DNA from: CAWFKW01 sp963816535
GTDB lineage: Bacteria; Bacteroidota; Ignavibacteria; Tepidaquicellales; OLB5
Direction of reading: 5' to 3'
Length of the DNA: 64,000 bases
Assembly: GCA_963816535.1 (NCBI GenBank)
Contig: CAWFKW010000003.1
Coordinates: 248,001-312,000 of the forward strand
The translations under genes and the position numbers were made by a program. Positions 41,356 to 49,503 of this stretch are shown here, one piece after another (the stretch's first letter is position 1; each line of letters starts with the position of its first letter). Below the pieces are notes generated by a model. It saw only the letters and a list, made by a program, of their open reading frames with translations, made no database searches and was not told the DNA's origin.

Positions 41356-43494
41356 ATGATTAAACTTACAAAGCTTTTCGCAGCGCTGTTAATGCTGTTA
41401 ACATCATCAGCTAATTCTCAGGGGTTCACATCAGTATATTCCAAGGATGGGACCAATATTATCGCGGTCGGCGGAAACACTATATACCGCTCGGCGGATG
41501 GCGGCATTACCTGGGGAAGTTTCCAGGTAAGCGGCAGGATGTTTTATTCTGTCAGCGTCGTCGGCGCCAAAATATGGATAAGCGACCAGAGCACGAACGG
41601 AATTTATTCTTCGACCGATAACGGCGTTACCTGGTCTGACCACAGCGTAGCCGGAACAACATCAATTTACGGAATTTATTTTACGGATCTGAACACCGGG
41701 TGGGCATGCGGTACAAACGCAGTTTACAAAACCACTGACGGAGGCGCAAACTGGTCAGCCGGCCCTTCAGTGATTAGAGATACTTATGTTTCTGTAAAAT
41801 TCACAAATCCACTCAAAGGCGTAGCCTGTTCGATGACCGGCAGAATTATCTATTCTTCTGACGGGGGCGCAAGCTGGATACAGGCTATTAACCCCGCGGC
41901 CGGGATGGAGCTTCATTCGATAGATCTAAAAGACAGTACAGCTATAGCCACGGGAGCGAATGGATTTATATTAAAATCAACCAACAGCGGAATTAACTGG
42001 AGCTACATCGATTATAACATCCTCACCCGCTCTGATGTACGGGGGGTAAGCATAATCAACAGTAACACATTTTATTCCTGCGGCGGCGGCGGCTTTATAA
42101 GGAAATCTATTGACGGAGGGAATTCGTTTACGTTCCAGGAAAACCCGATGATGGCGGACCTTTTCTCGATCTACTTTTACGATTCATCAAAAGGATGGGC
42201 CGTCAGTTCAATGAACAAAGCTGTGTTAAGAACAACGAACGGCGGTACAAACTGGCTGCTTCCTCAGAATACAACCGTCAGTTATAACTGGACCCAGGGG
42301 CTTTCTGCCGGCGGTAACATAGGCAACACACTGTACATACATCCACACATTAAGAATGTGATGTTCGTTGTTTGCGGAAGCGCTGTTTACGGAAGTCCGG
42401 ACCTTGGCGTAACATGGTCGCAAATCGCTTCTATATCATTTGGCGGCTCCGCTCATTCTTTTTACGTAAATCCAAATGATACAACCGAGATGCTGGCATC
42501 TATAGGAAGCGCAGGCGGCAGGGTTGTGAAGAGTACGGATTACGGCGCCACATGGGCCAGCGTTTGGGGGCCGGGGTCGCTCACATCTTACGGAATGCCT
42601 CTGGAAATGGATCCAAATCACCCTGATACAGTGTATCTTTCCCCTAGCGGAAGCGTGCTTATATGGTCGACCGATTTTGGCAGCACGTGGTCAAACAGGA
42701 GCATTATGACATTCGGAGACATGTGCGACATGCTGGTGATGTACCGCAATTCAAGCGTAATATATCTGTCTGACCAGGTTGGAGGAGGGAAATTTTACAG
42801 GTCGAACGATTATGGAGTAAACTGGAACCTGCTGTTCAGTCCCGGCGGCGCAGAAATACCTATGATAGGCGCTTCAAATCTTGATACAAACATGCTGTAT
42901 TTTACAAACTGGGCAGGCTCGGGGTTTTGGCGCTCTACAAACAGCGGAATGAACTGGTCCGTAGTGAATTCAATTTCAAACGCCTGGGGCGCTGATGTAG
43001 CCAAAGACGACCCGACAGTTGCGGCTCACGGGACCTACGGCGGCGCTGTATATATAACAACCGATGGCGGGAAAGATTTCATAACTACAAATCCTCCTGA
43101 TGCAATAAACTACGGAGTCTATTTCTATGACAGAGGAAATTTATTAATTCAGGACGAGGGCGGAGTATATAAGCTTAACGTAACGTACGACGTTCCGCTT
43201 TCGGTGCGGCAAATTTCAAACCAGGCGCCAAAGAAATTTTACCTGTCGCAGAATTATCCGAATCCGTTTAACCCCGTAACAGTAATAAAATATGACGTGC
43301 CAAAACAGGGTAATGTAAGATTGGAAATATTTGATATACTTGGCAGGCTGGTCGAAACTCCAGTTGACCAAATATTGGGCCCCGGGCAGTATGAATACAG
43401 GTTTGACGCTCAAAATCACGCTTCAGGGGTTTATTATTACAGAATCGAGGCGCCGGGGTTCTCTGATGTTAAGAAGATGATACTGGTAAAATAG
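41356..43494 (+). CDS. Secreted Ycf48/BNR-type propeller protein with T9SS sorting domain
   Basis: 712 residues from the ATG at 41356; an upstream ATG at 41329 exists but the signal peptide MIKLTKLFAALLMLLTSSANSQ and the alignment with the next gene fit 41356. Two propeller-like halves carry SADGGITWGSF, STDNGVTWSDHS, TTDGGANWSAG and STNSGMNWSVV blades. A shared middle block (GGGGFIRKSIDGGNSFTFQENPMMADLFSIYFY) is kept in the paralog at 43805. The sorting domain runs from QNYPNPFNPVTVIKYDVPKQG to KKMILVK. A TATTTTTG box at 41301-41308 matches the Bacteroidota -7 element TAnnTTTG. Confidence 0.88.
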   Translation: MIKLTKLFAALLMLLTSSANSQGFTSVYSKDGTNIIAVGGNTIYRSADGGITWGSFQVSGRMFYSVSVVGAKIWISDQSTNGIYSSTDNGVTWSDHSVAGTTSIYGIYFTDLNTGWACGTNAVYKTTDGGANWSAGPSVIRDTYVSVKFTNPLKGVACSMTGRIIYSSDGGASWIQAINPAAGMELHSIDLKDSTAIATGANGFILKSTNSGINWSYIDYNILTRSDVRGVSIINSNTFYSCGGGGFIRKSIDGGNSFTFQENPMMADLFSIYFYDSSKGWAVSSMNKAVLRTTNGGTNWLLPQNTTVSYNWTQGLSAGGNIGNTLYIHPHIKNVMFVVCGSAVYGSPDLGVTWSQIASISFGGSAHSFYVNPNDTTEMLASIGSAGGRVVKSTDYGATWASVWGPGSLTSYGMPLEMDPNHPDTVYLSPSGSVLIWSTDFGSTWSNRSIMTFGDMCDMLVMYRNSSVIYLSDQVGGGKFYRSNDYGVNWNLLFSPGGAEIPMIGASNLDTNMLYFTNWAGSGFWRSTNSGMNWSVVNSISNAWGADVAKDDPTVAAHGTYGGAVYITTDGGKDFITTNPPDAINYGVYFYDRGNLLIQDEGGVYKLNVTYDVPLSVRQISNQAPKKFYLSQNYPNPFNPVTVIKYDVPKQGNVRLEIFDILGRLVETPVDQILGPGQYEYRFDAQNHASGVYYYRIEAPGFSDVKKMILVK

Positions 43495-43804
43495 AGAAGT
43501 TTAAAAAGGAATTATAATCATTAATTGTATCAGCCAATTATATCCGAAATTGACAAATAAGTCGATTTTGGCTAATAATTTATTTGCCTAAACAGTTTTA
43601 TTATAAAACAATTTTATTTATCTTTGCTTATTACCTAATTTGTATAAAATATCCTGTATTCCGCGCTGAAGCTCTCCGGGCTTCGCATCCTCTGTTAAAA
43701 ATTGCAGGTTTTCACAGCCTCGAATATTGAGACTATTATTTGACCATATATAGTATTCTATATAATAAGCGATTTTTCTAAAATTAATTAAACACATAAA
43801 TCAA
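43495..43804. other. Intergenic gap without recognisable genes
   Basis: AT-rich spacer of 310 bases between two tandem paralogs. I see only a weak hairpin around GAAGC/GCTTC (about 43668-43686). It should contain the promoter of the gene at 43805, but no clear boxes stand out. Confidence 0.4.
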
Positions 43805-45970
43805 ATGGCGAGATTATCCAAATTATTCCTGTTAATGGCGGCGTTTATATTTGCCGTCCAGAGCTCATATGCAGACGGATTTAATTCAGTTTTTTCAAAG
43901 GACGGCAACAACGTAATAGCTGTCGGAAATTCCGGAAATGTTTTCCGGTCTGTAAACGGCGGCTTTTCGTTCGGGACTTTCCCCCTTGGCTCAGCGGACC
44001 TTAAAGGGGTATATGCCGTTAGCCAGATGGTATGGATTGCAACAGTTAACGGAGTGCAGGTTAGCACAGACGGCGGAAGCACATTTAACCTTACCACAGT
44101 TGCAGGGAACACCTATAACTCAGTTTGCTTTGCCGACGTTAATACAGGGTGGATAGTCGGCACAAACGGGTACATAGGAAAATCGACCAACGGCGGGGCA
44201 AGCTTTACGGCGCAGACTTCAACCGTATCCGTTACGCTTAACTCGGTTAAGTTCACAAACGCTTCGACCGGCGCCGCATGCGGAAACAACGGAACGGTAG
44301 TTGTTACGACAAACGGCGGATCGACATGGACGCAGAAAACAACAAATGTGACAAACAATCTCCTTTGCATTGATTATAAAGTTTCTAATATAATGGCTTC
44401 GGCCGCTTCGGGAATAGTAATAAAAAGTATAAATGACGGGGCATCATTTTCAACTATCGACTATCACATGGCTTCAAAAAGCGATGTGACCGGGCTTAGT
44501 ATGGTAACCGCTGCAACATATTACTCCGGCGGCGGAGGCGGATTTATCAGAAGGTCGAATGACGGCGGATCGACATTTGCTTTCCAGCAAAACCCGATGA
44601 TGGCGCCATTATCTTCAATATACTTTTTTGACGCAAACACAGGTTTTGCATGCGCCTCTAATATGAACGGAATTTTAAGCACTCATGACGGCGGCGCAAC
44701 ATGGACATTCCAGCAGGGAGTTTCGGTTCAGTTCGGGTGGGCGCAAAAACAGGCCGGCGGATCGAATATCGGTAATGGATTCTGCCTTCACCCCCTAAAC
44801 AGGGATGTGTTGTTCATATGTATGGGAAATACAATATACAGAAGCCCTGACCGAGGAAATACATGGACCCAAATAGCTACAGTAAGCAGTTTCTCAACCG
44901 CACATTCTTTTTACGTTTCTCCTTTGGATACCAACATATTTATCTGCGCGATAAGCAACGGAGGCGGAAGCACCAGTTACAAGCTGATGCGGAGCACGAA
45001 TTATGGCTCTACCTGGACGGATGTTTTAGGCACGTTCATAGCATCCTCTTACGGAATGCCTCTTGAAATGGACGTTAACAATCCCAATGTATTTTATCTT
45101 GCAAAGGATACTCACGTGATCAGCCGTTCAACCGACAACGGCTTAACGTTTTCAGATTGGGGAAACCATACTTTTAGAAATCCGTGCGACATAGCGGTTA
45201 CATACGGAAACCCTGCTGTAGTATTGCTTGGCGACGGCGTAACCGGAAGCGGCAGCGGCGATTTCTGGAAATCTATAGATACTGGAAAAACATGGACTAT
45301 GATCCACACTGTCACAGGTTCTGAAATACCTATGATAGCCTCTACAAATCTCGACCCAAATCTGTATTACCACACGACCTGGCCTTCGGGAGGATTCTGG
45401 AAAAGCACCGATGACGGTTCGAGTTTTGTAATGACATCCGGGCCGCAATCATCTTTATGGGCGGCAGATATTGCCAAAGACGACCCGACAGCCGTTGCGT
45501 ATGACATATATGGATCATCCTGTTACTTCAGCACAGATAACGGCTCGACTTTCACAACAACAAACGTCGGCAGCTCGCCTGCAGCCGGAATGTATTACTA
45601 TGACAAAGCGAATTTATATGTACAGCACGGCGGAGGGGTTTATAAATTAACTATAACATACAGCGTGATTACCGGAAACTCACAAATATCCACCGTTGCG
45701 CCGAAAGTATTTTCGCTGGAGCAGAATTTCCCGAATCCGTTCAACCCGACAACGCAGATAGAATACAGCGTAAGCAAGCAATCGGTTGTCTCTATAAAGA
45801 TATATGATGTTGCCGGTAACGAAGTTGAAAAACTAGTGAACGCAAACCTTGCGCCCGGGAAATACAAAGTTGATTTCGACGCATCAAAATTTGCGAGCGG
45901 CGTATATTTTTATTCAATGTTCAACAACGGTAACTTGGTTGATACTAAAAAAATGGCGCTTGTAAAATAA
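43805..45970 (+). CDS. Secreted Ycf48/BNR-type propeller protein with T9SS sorting domain (paralog)
   Basis: 721 residues, signal peptide MARLSKLFLLMAAFIFAVQSSYA. It parallels the preceding gene along its whole length (start GFNSVFSKDGNNVIAVG, middle GGGGFIRRSNDGGSTFAFQQNPMMAPLSSIYFF, late block SSYGMPLEMDVNNP). The sorting domain (QNFPNPFNPTTQIEYSVSKQS ... KKMALVK) has drifted more than the propeller. An exosialidase reading is possible because Asp-box-like S-x-D-x-G-x-x-W motifs are frequent, but no sialidase catalytic set is evident. Confidence 0.88.
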   Translation: MARLSKLFLLMAAFIFAVQSSYADGFNSVFSKDGNNVIAVGNSGNVFRSVNGGFSFGTFPLGSADLKGVYAVSQMVWIATVNGVQVSTDGGSTFNLTTVAGNTYNSVCFADVNTGWIVGTNGYIGKSTNGGASFTAQTSTVSVTLNSVKFTNASTGAACGNNGTVVVTTNGGSTWTQKTTNVTNNLLCIDYKVSNIMASAASGIVIKSINDGASFSTIDYHMASKSDVTGLSMVTAATYYSGGGGGFIRRSNDGGSTFAFQQNPMMAPLSSIYFFDANTGFACASNMNGILSTHDGGATWTFQQGVSVQFGWAQKQAGGSNIGNGFCLHPLNRDVLFICMGNTIYRSPDRGNTWTQIATVSSFSTAHSFYVSPLDTNIFICAISNGGGSTSYKLMRSTNYGSTWTDVLGTFIASSYGMPLEMDVNNPNVFYLAKDTHVISRSTDNGLTFSDWGNHTFRNPCDIAVTYGNPAVVLLGDGVTGSGSGDFWKSIDTGKTWTMIHTVTGSEIPMIASTNLDPNLYYHTTWPSGGFWKSTDDGSSFVMTSGPQSSLWAADIAKDDPTAVAYDIYGSSCYFSTDNGSTFTTTNVGSSPAAGMYYYDKANLYVQHGGGVYKLTITYSVITGNSQISTVAPKVFSLEQNFPNPFNPTTQIEYSVSKQSVVSIKIYDVAGNEVEKLVNANLAPGKYKVDFDASKFASGVYFYSMFNNGNLVDTKKMALVK

Positions 45971-46023
45971 GATTCCCGAGATTATATTTGATGCAATAAC
46001 TCAAATTTGTTTTTTTAATATAG

Positions 46024-46061
46024 ACCCCGGTTTACTTTTGAAAATCGGGGTTAAATTTTTT
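46024..46061 (+). terminator. Rho-independent terminator after the gene ending at 45970
   Basis: Arms ACCCCGGTTT and AAAATCGGGGT with a short loop, then TTAAATTTTTT. Confidence 0.75.
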
Positions 46062-46076
46062 CTGATTCTTTGACTT

Positions 46077-46922
46077 ATGAAATCACTTTATACAAAACTA
46101 TTTACATTCTTAGCCGTTATATTTTTCCTCGTTACGCTAGTAACAAATTTATTTTCTTTTGATGACGGCATCACAGGATTAACTAAACGTTATGGCGGTG
46201 TTGGGTGCGTCTGCCACGGGTTCCATGTGCCGGATTCGACAGTGCATGTTTTTTTTACCGGGCTTGATAGCGTTGCGGTCGGGCAAACAGTGTACGGGAA
46301 ACTGAAAATTGTCGGCGGTCCGCATATTGCAGGCGGGCTTGACGTTGCCACGTGGCGGGGAGTTTTAGATACAACTTACCTTGATACTATTTTGAGAAAA
46401 GAAATCCAGCATTATGAAGGCTCAGATAGCGGCTGGGAAGTAACCCACAGGTTCCCCAAACCGTTCATAAACGATACCTGCACATTTATATTTAAATATA
46501 CCGCGCCAAATACGGTTGGCTACGATACAATATACGCCAACGGAAACAGCGTTAACCTGGATTCGATACCTGACACGCTTGACGCGTGGAACTTTTCGGA
46601 TAATAAACCTATACGGATATATGTTCCCATCGGGATCGAGAACATAAGTTCGGTAGCATACTCGTATTCTCTTTCACAGAATTATCCGAACCCGTTCAAC
46701 CCTTCTACTAATATTGATTTTTCTTTGCCCCGGGAAGGGAACGTGAGGATAGATATTTACGATGCCATAGGGAGGCTGGTTAGAACCGTGGTGAACCAAA
46801 ATATGAAGGCAGGAACGTACAAAGAGAAATTTGACGCCTCTTTGCTCACTTCCGGAATATATTTTTACAGGATAACGGCAGGCGATTTTATTCAGACCAG
46901 AAAAATGGTTTTATTGAAATAA
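46077..46922 (+). CDS. Choice-of-anchor V (reeler-like) domain protein with T9SS sorting domain
   Basis: 281 residues: an uncleaved-looking or late signal peptide (about 1-28), then RYGGVGCVCHGFHVPDSTVHVFFTGLD, a CxCH motif followed by a beta-sandwich of the reeler / choice-of-anchor V type. That family often carries a CxxCH-like or GCxGCH start and occurs in secreted proteins of Bacteroidota. The last 80 residues are the sorting domain (QNYPNPFNPSTNIDFSLPREG ... RKMVLLK). The CVCH is one residue short of a c-type heme site (CxxCH), so heme attachment is not expected. It may form a separate unit between two terminators. Confidence 0.75.
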   Translation: MKSLYTKLFTFLAVIFFLVTLVTNLFSFDDGITGLTKRYGGVGCVCHGFHVPDSTVHVFFTGLDSVAVGQTVYGKLKIVGGPHIAGGLDVATWRGVLDTTYLDTILRKEIQHYEGSDSGWEVTHRFPKPFINDTCTFIFKYTAPNTVGYDTIYANGNSVNLDSIPDTLDAWNFSDNKPIRIYVPIGIENISSVAYSYSLSQNYPNPFNPSTNIDFSLPREGNVRIDIYDAIGRLVRTVVNQNMKAGTYKEKFDASLLTSGIYFYRITAGDFIQTRKMVLLK

Positions 46923-46961
46923 CAAATATTCTTATAAAAAGAAATCAGATATTGTGTTAAG

Positions 46962-46990
46962 AAAGGGCGCTTTTAAATGAGCGTCTTTTC
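46962..46990 (+). terminator. Rho-independent terminator after the gene ending at 46922
   Basis: AAAGGGCGCT and AGCGTCTTTT pair with two G-U pairs around TTTAAATG, followed by T-rich sequence. The left arm begins AAAGGGCG, like the terminators at 3172, 4794 and 19831. Confidence 0.7.
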
Positions 46991-47131
46991 TGGTTATTAA
47001 GGATTTAGGAATCTCTTTATGGATACTGGTTTCCGCTATTGAACGCTGACCAATTCAGTCATTGCTAAACTTGAAATAAAATTTTATCTTAATTGAATTC
47101 AACTGCATTTCCATAACTAACTTAGAACCAC

Positions 47132-49141
47132 ATGAAGAAATATACTATTTTATCTGTCCTCACGCTATCGTGTTTGTTTTTGTTTTTCCAGGCATTTACT
47201 ATAAAAACAGTAGACGATGACAAAAATGTAGATGTTCCGATAGTTAACCCGGCATATATGTACAAATTATTTAACCCTCCGCAGCCTTTGGTAGTGATCA
47301 CAGACGCTCAGGGTTTTGACAACTTTAACATGGGCACTAATTTTGCGGAGACGTACGTTTCGCAGAGTCCTTTGAACCCGTTTGCGATGTTTCATATGTT
47401 TAACATTGCAGGGCCTGGTTACTGGACTTCTGACGGCTACACATGGAACCCTGTTACGGTTCCGTTTTCCAATTCAGCGGGCGACCCCTGGACAGCCTAT
47501 GACAGTTTAGGCAATCTCTTTGCCGAAAACCTGAACGGAAGCGTAACGGCTTCATGGGTTAACAAATCTACTAACAACGGACAATCGTGGGGCGGCAGCA
47601 TACAAAGCTGCACCGGCAATGACAGGGAAACAATGGCGGCTGACCAAACCGGCGGGCCCTATGCAAATTATGTATACGCAGGCGAAACACCCGGCAATTT
47701 TGCAAGAAGTACAGACCACGGCGCTAGCTTCCAGCAGACAGCTACGTTGACGAACAACTTGCCCGGTTTTATGATGGCCCCGGGACCGGGACCAACCGGA
47801 GTTTCAGGCGGCGCAGTATATGTTGTAACATCGACCGGAACGTTTAACATACCAACTTATACTTTTTACAGATCCACAGACGGCGGCGCCAGCTTTTCGT
47901 TAATGTCGACTCAGAATGGCTGGGTAAACACAGTCGGCAACGTTGTTGGCGGTAGGAATTCATATCAGAATATGAGGTTAAGGCCCTATCCATTCCTGTA
48001 TGCCGATAACAGCTTTGGTACATACAGAGGAAGGGAATATGTTTTTTTTGCGGCAAATAATCCTCCCGGCGACGGAAATAAACCCTGTGTCTACATAAGG
48101 TGGTCAACCGACGGTGGAGCAACTTTCTCTTCTGCGACGCAGATCAATGACGATGCAAGTCCAACAACAAGCGCTCATTTCCAGGAGCAGGGATGGTGCG
48201 ACAAAATGAGCGGGACTCTGATATGCCAGTGGATGGATACCAGAAACTGTCCTACTGCAGACAGCGCTGAAATTTATGCTTCATATTCGACAAACGGCGG
48301 CGTAACATGGTCCACTAATCAGAAGATATCAAACGCCAAGATGAGAATTAACTGCCCATCATGCGGCGGCGGCGGAACACCCGCCTACCAGGGCGATTAT
48401 ACAGGTTGTGGTTCGTACAACGGAATTGGAATACTCTCATGGACCGATTTCAGAGCCGGAAACTTCGGCAGCTATTCAGCATATTTCCCTGATTACGGCT
48501 TGAAGGCGAGTACTACTACTTTAACAAACCTGAACGGCAACGGCGATAGCGCTTTTGTATATGTAACGGTTCCTGCGGTAAAGCAATTTACAGGCAAGGT
48601 AAAATTCTCGGCTACAGTTACGCCTACTCCCGCCAACGGATCGATCTCTCTCACATTTCTGAATAAAACGGCATACGCCAATCAGGATTCTATCACCACT
48701 TATCCCGATTCAGTCAGAATGAGAGTGAAAACCACCGGCGCTGTGACGCAGCAGTCATATACTATCACAGTTATCGCTCACGGCAAGTTTGGAAACGTTG
48801 AGCAGACGCCCGCTCACGCCAGGACAATATCTATGAGCGTACTGACAGGGATCACTCAATTCAACAACGAAATTCCGGAAAAATTCTATTTGTATCAGAA
48901 TTTTCCGAACCCGTTCAACCCGTCAACGCAGATAAGATTTGACATTGCAAAAGCCGGGAACGTTAAAATATCTGTTTACGACCTGACCGGGCGGAAAGTT
49001 TCGGAACTAGTGAACCAGAATTACGATGCAGGCAAGTATATTGTTGATTTCAACGCGACGGATTTTGCCAGCGGCGTTTACTTCTATAAAATAGAAACGG
49101 AAGATTATACGAGCATTAAGAAGATGATATTGATCAAATAA
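47132..49141 (+). CDS. Secreted sialidase-fold (BNR) protein with T9SS sorting domain
   Basis: 669 residues: signal peptide (about 1-22), then a propeller with Asp boxes such as STDHGASF, STDGGASFS, STDGGATFS and STNGGVTWS, spaced like exo-alpha-sialidase blades. A catalytic Arg triad cannot be identified with confidence, so glycan binding rather than sialidase activity is the safe reading. A beta-sandwich (about 480-590) precedes the sorting domain (QNFPNPFNPSTQIRFDIAKAG ... KKMILIK). A cysteine-rich loop NCPSCGGGG near residue 410 is unusual for the fold. It is closed by its own terminator. Confidence 0.85.
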   Translation: MKKYTILSVLTLSCLFLFFQAFTIKTVDDDKNVDVPIVNPAYMYKLFNPPQPLVVITDAQGFDNFNMGTNFAETYVSQSPLNPFAMFHMFNIAGPGYWTSDGYTWNPVTVPFSNSAGDPWTAYDSLGNLFAENLNGSVTASWVNKSTNNGQSWGGSIQSCTGNDRETMAADQTGGPYANYVYAGETPGNFARSTDHGASFQQTATLTNNLPGFMMAPGPGPTGVSGGAVYVVTSTGTFNIPTYTFYRSTDGGASFSLMSTQNGWVNTVGNVVGGRNSYQNMRLRPYPFLYADNSFGTYRGREYVFFAANNPPGDGNKPCVYIRWSTDGGATFSSATQINDDASPTTSAHFQEQGWCDKMSGTLICQWMDTRNCPTADSAEIYASYSTNGGVTWSTNQKISNAKMRINCPSCGGGGTPAYQGDYTGCGSYNGIGILSWTDFRAGNFGSYSAYFPDYGLKASTTTLTNLNGNGDSAFVYVTVPAVKQFTGKVKFSATVTPTPANGSISLTFLNKTAYANQDSITTYPDSVRMRVKTTGAVTQQSYTITVIAHGKFGNVEQTPAHARTISMSVLTGITQFNNEIPEKFYLYQNFPNPFNPSTQIRFDIAKAGNVKISVYDLTGRKVSELVNQNYDAGKYIVDFNATDFASGVYFYKIETEDYTSIKKMILIK

Positions 49142-49160
49142 GTAAAACAATTAGTTTAAG

Positions 49161-49195
49161 AAAATCCGTCTCTAGTAAAAGGGACGGATTTTTTT
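49161..49195 (+). terminator. Rho-independent terminator after the gene ending at 49141
   Basis: Arms AAAATCCGTC and GACGGATTTT with a 12-base loop, then TTT. Confidence 0.85.
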
Positions 49196-49316
49196 ATGAA
49201 GGTTATTGGTGATAACCCTCCAGAGGCGGGCGCGGCAACCAACAACGGCCACGTAAAACACCAACAACGGAGACATATAAAACCAATATCGGCGACATTT
49301 GTTATATATATATTTA

Positions 49317-49456
49317 GATTCCCAAACGGGAGTTTGGGAATCAGAGCTTCCGTAAATCCGAACGCTGTTCGGATACGAAGCGGAGCTTCGATAATTATTC
49401 AATGTTGTTGCAGCTCTTATGCTAAGCTCACCGCTTATTTTGGTTCCTGTGGAACC
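49317..49456. repeat. Cluster of four perfect short hairpins
   Basis: Within 140 bases: GATTCCCAAAC/GTTTGGGAATC with loop GGGA (49317-49342), ATCCGAAC/GTTCGGAT with loop GCT (49356-49374), CGAAGC/GCTTCG with loop GGA (49376-49390) and GGTTCC/GGAACC with loop TGT (49442-49456). The 49196-49503 gap has no gene. The first hairpin looks like a dispersed palindromic repeat. Confidence 0.7.
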
Positions 49457-49503
49457 CACCGGGCGGCCCTCCGAAGGCGGGTAAACGCTCGGAGTTACAG
49501 TAT

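Noticed and set aside
46200..46240. c-type heme site in the 46077 gene
   Set aside because: The motif is CVCH (CxCH), one residue short of CxxCH.
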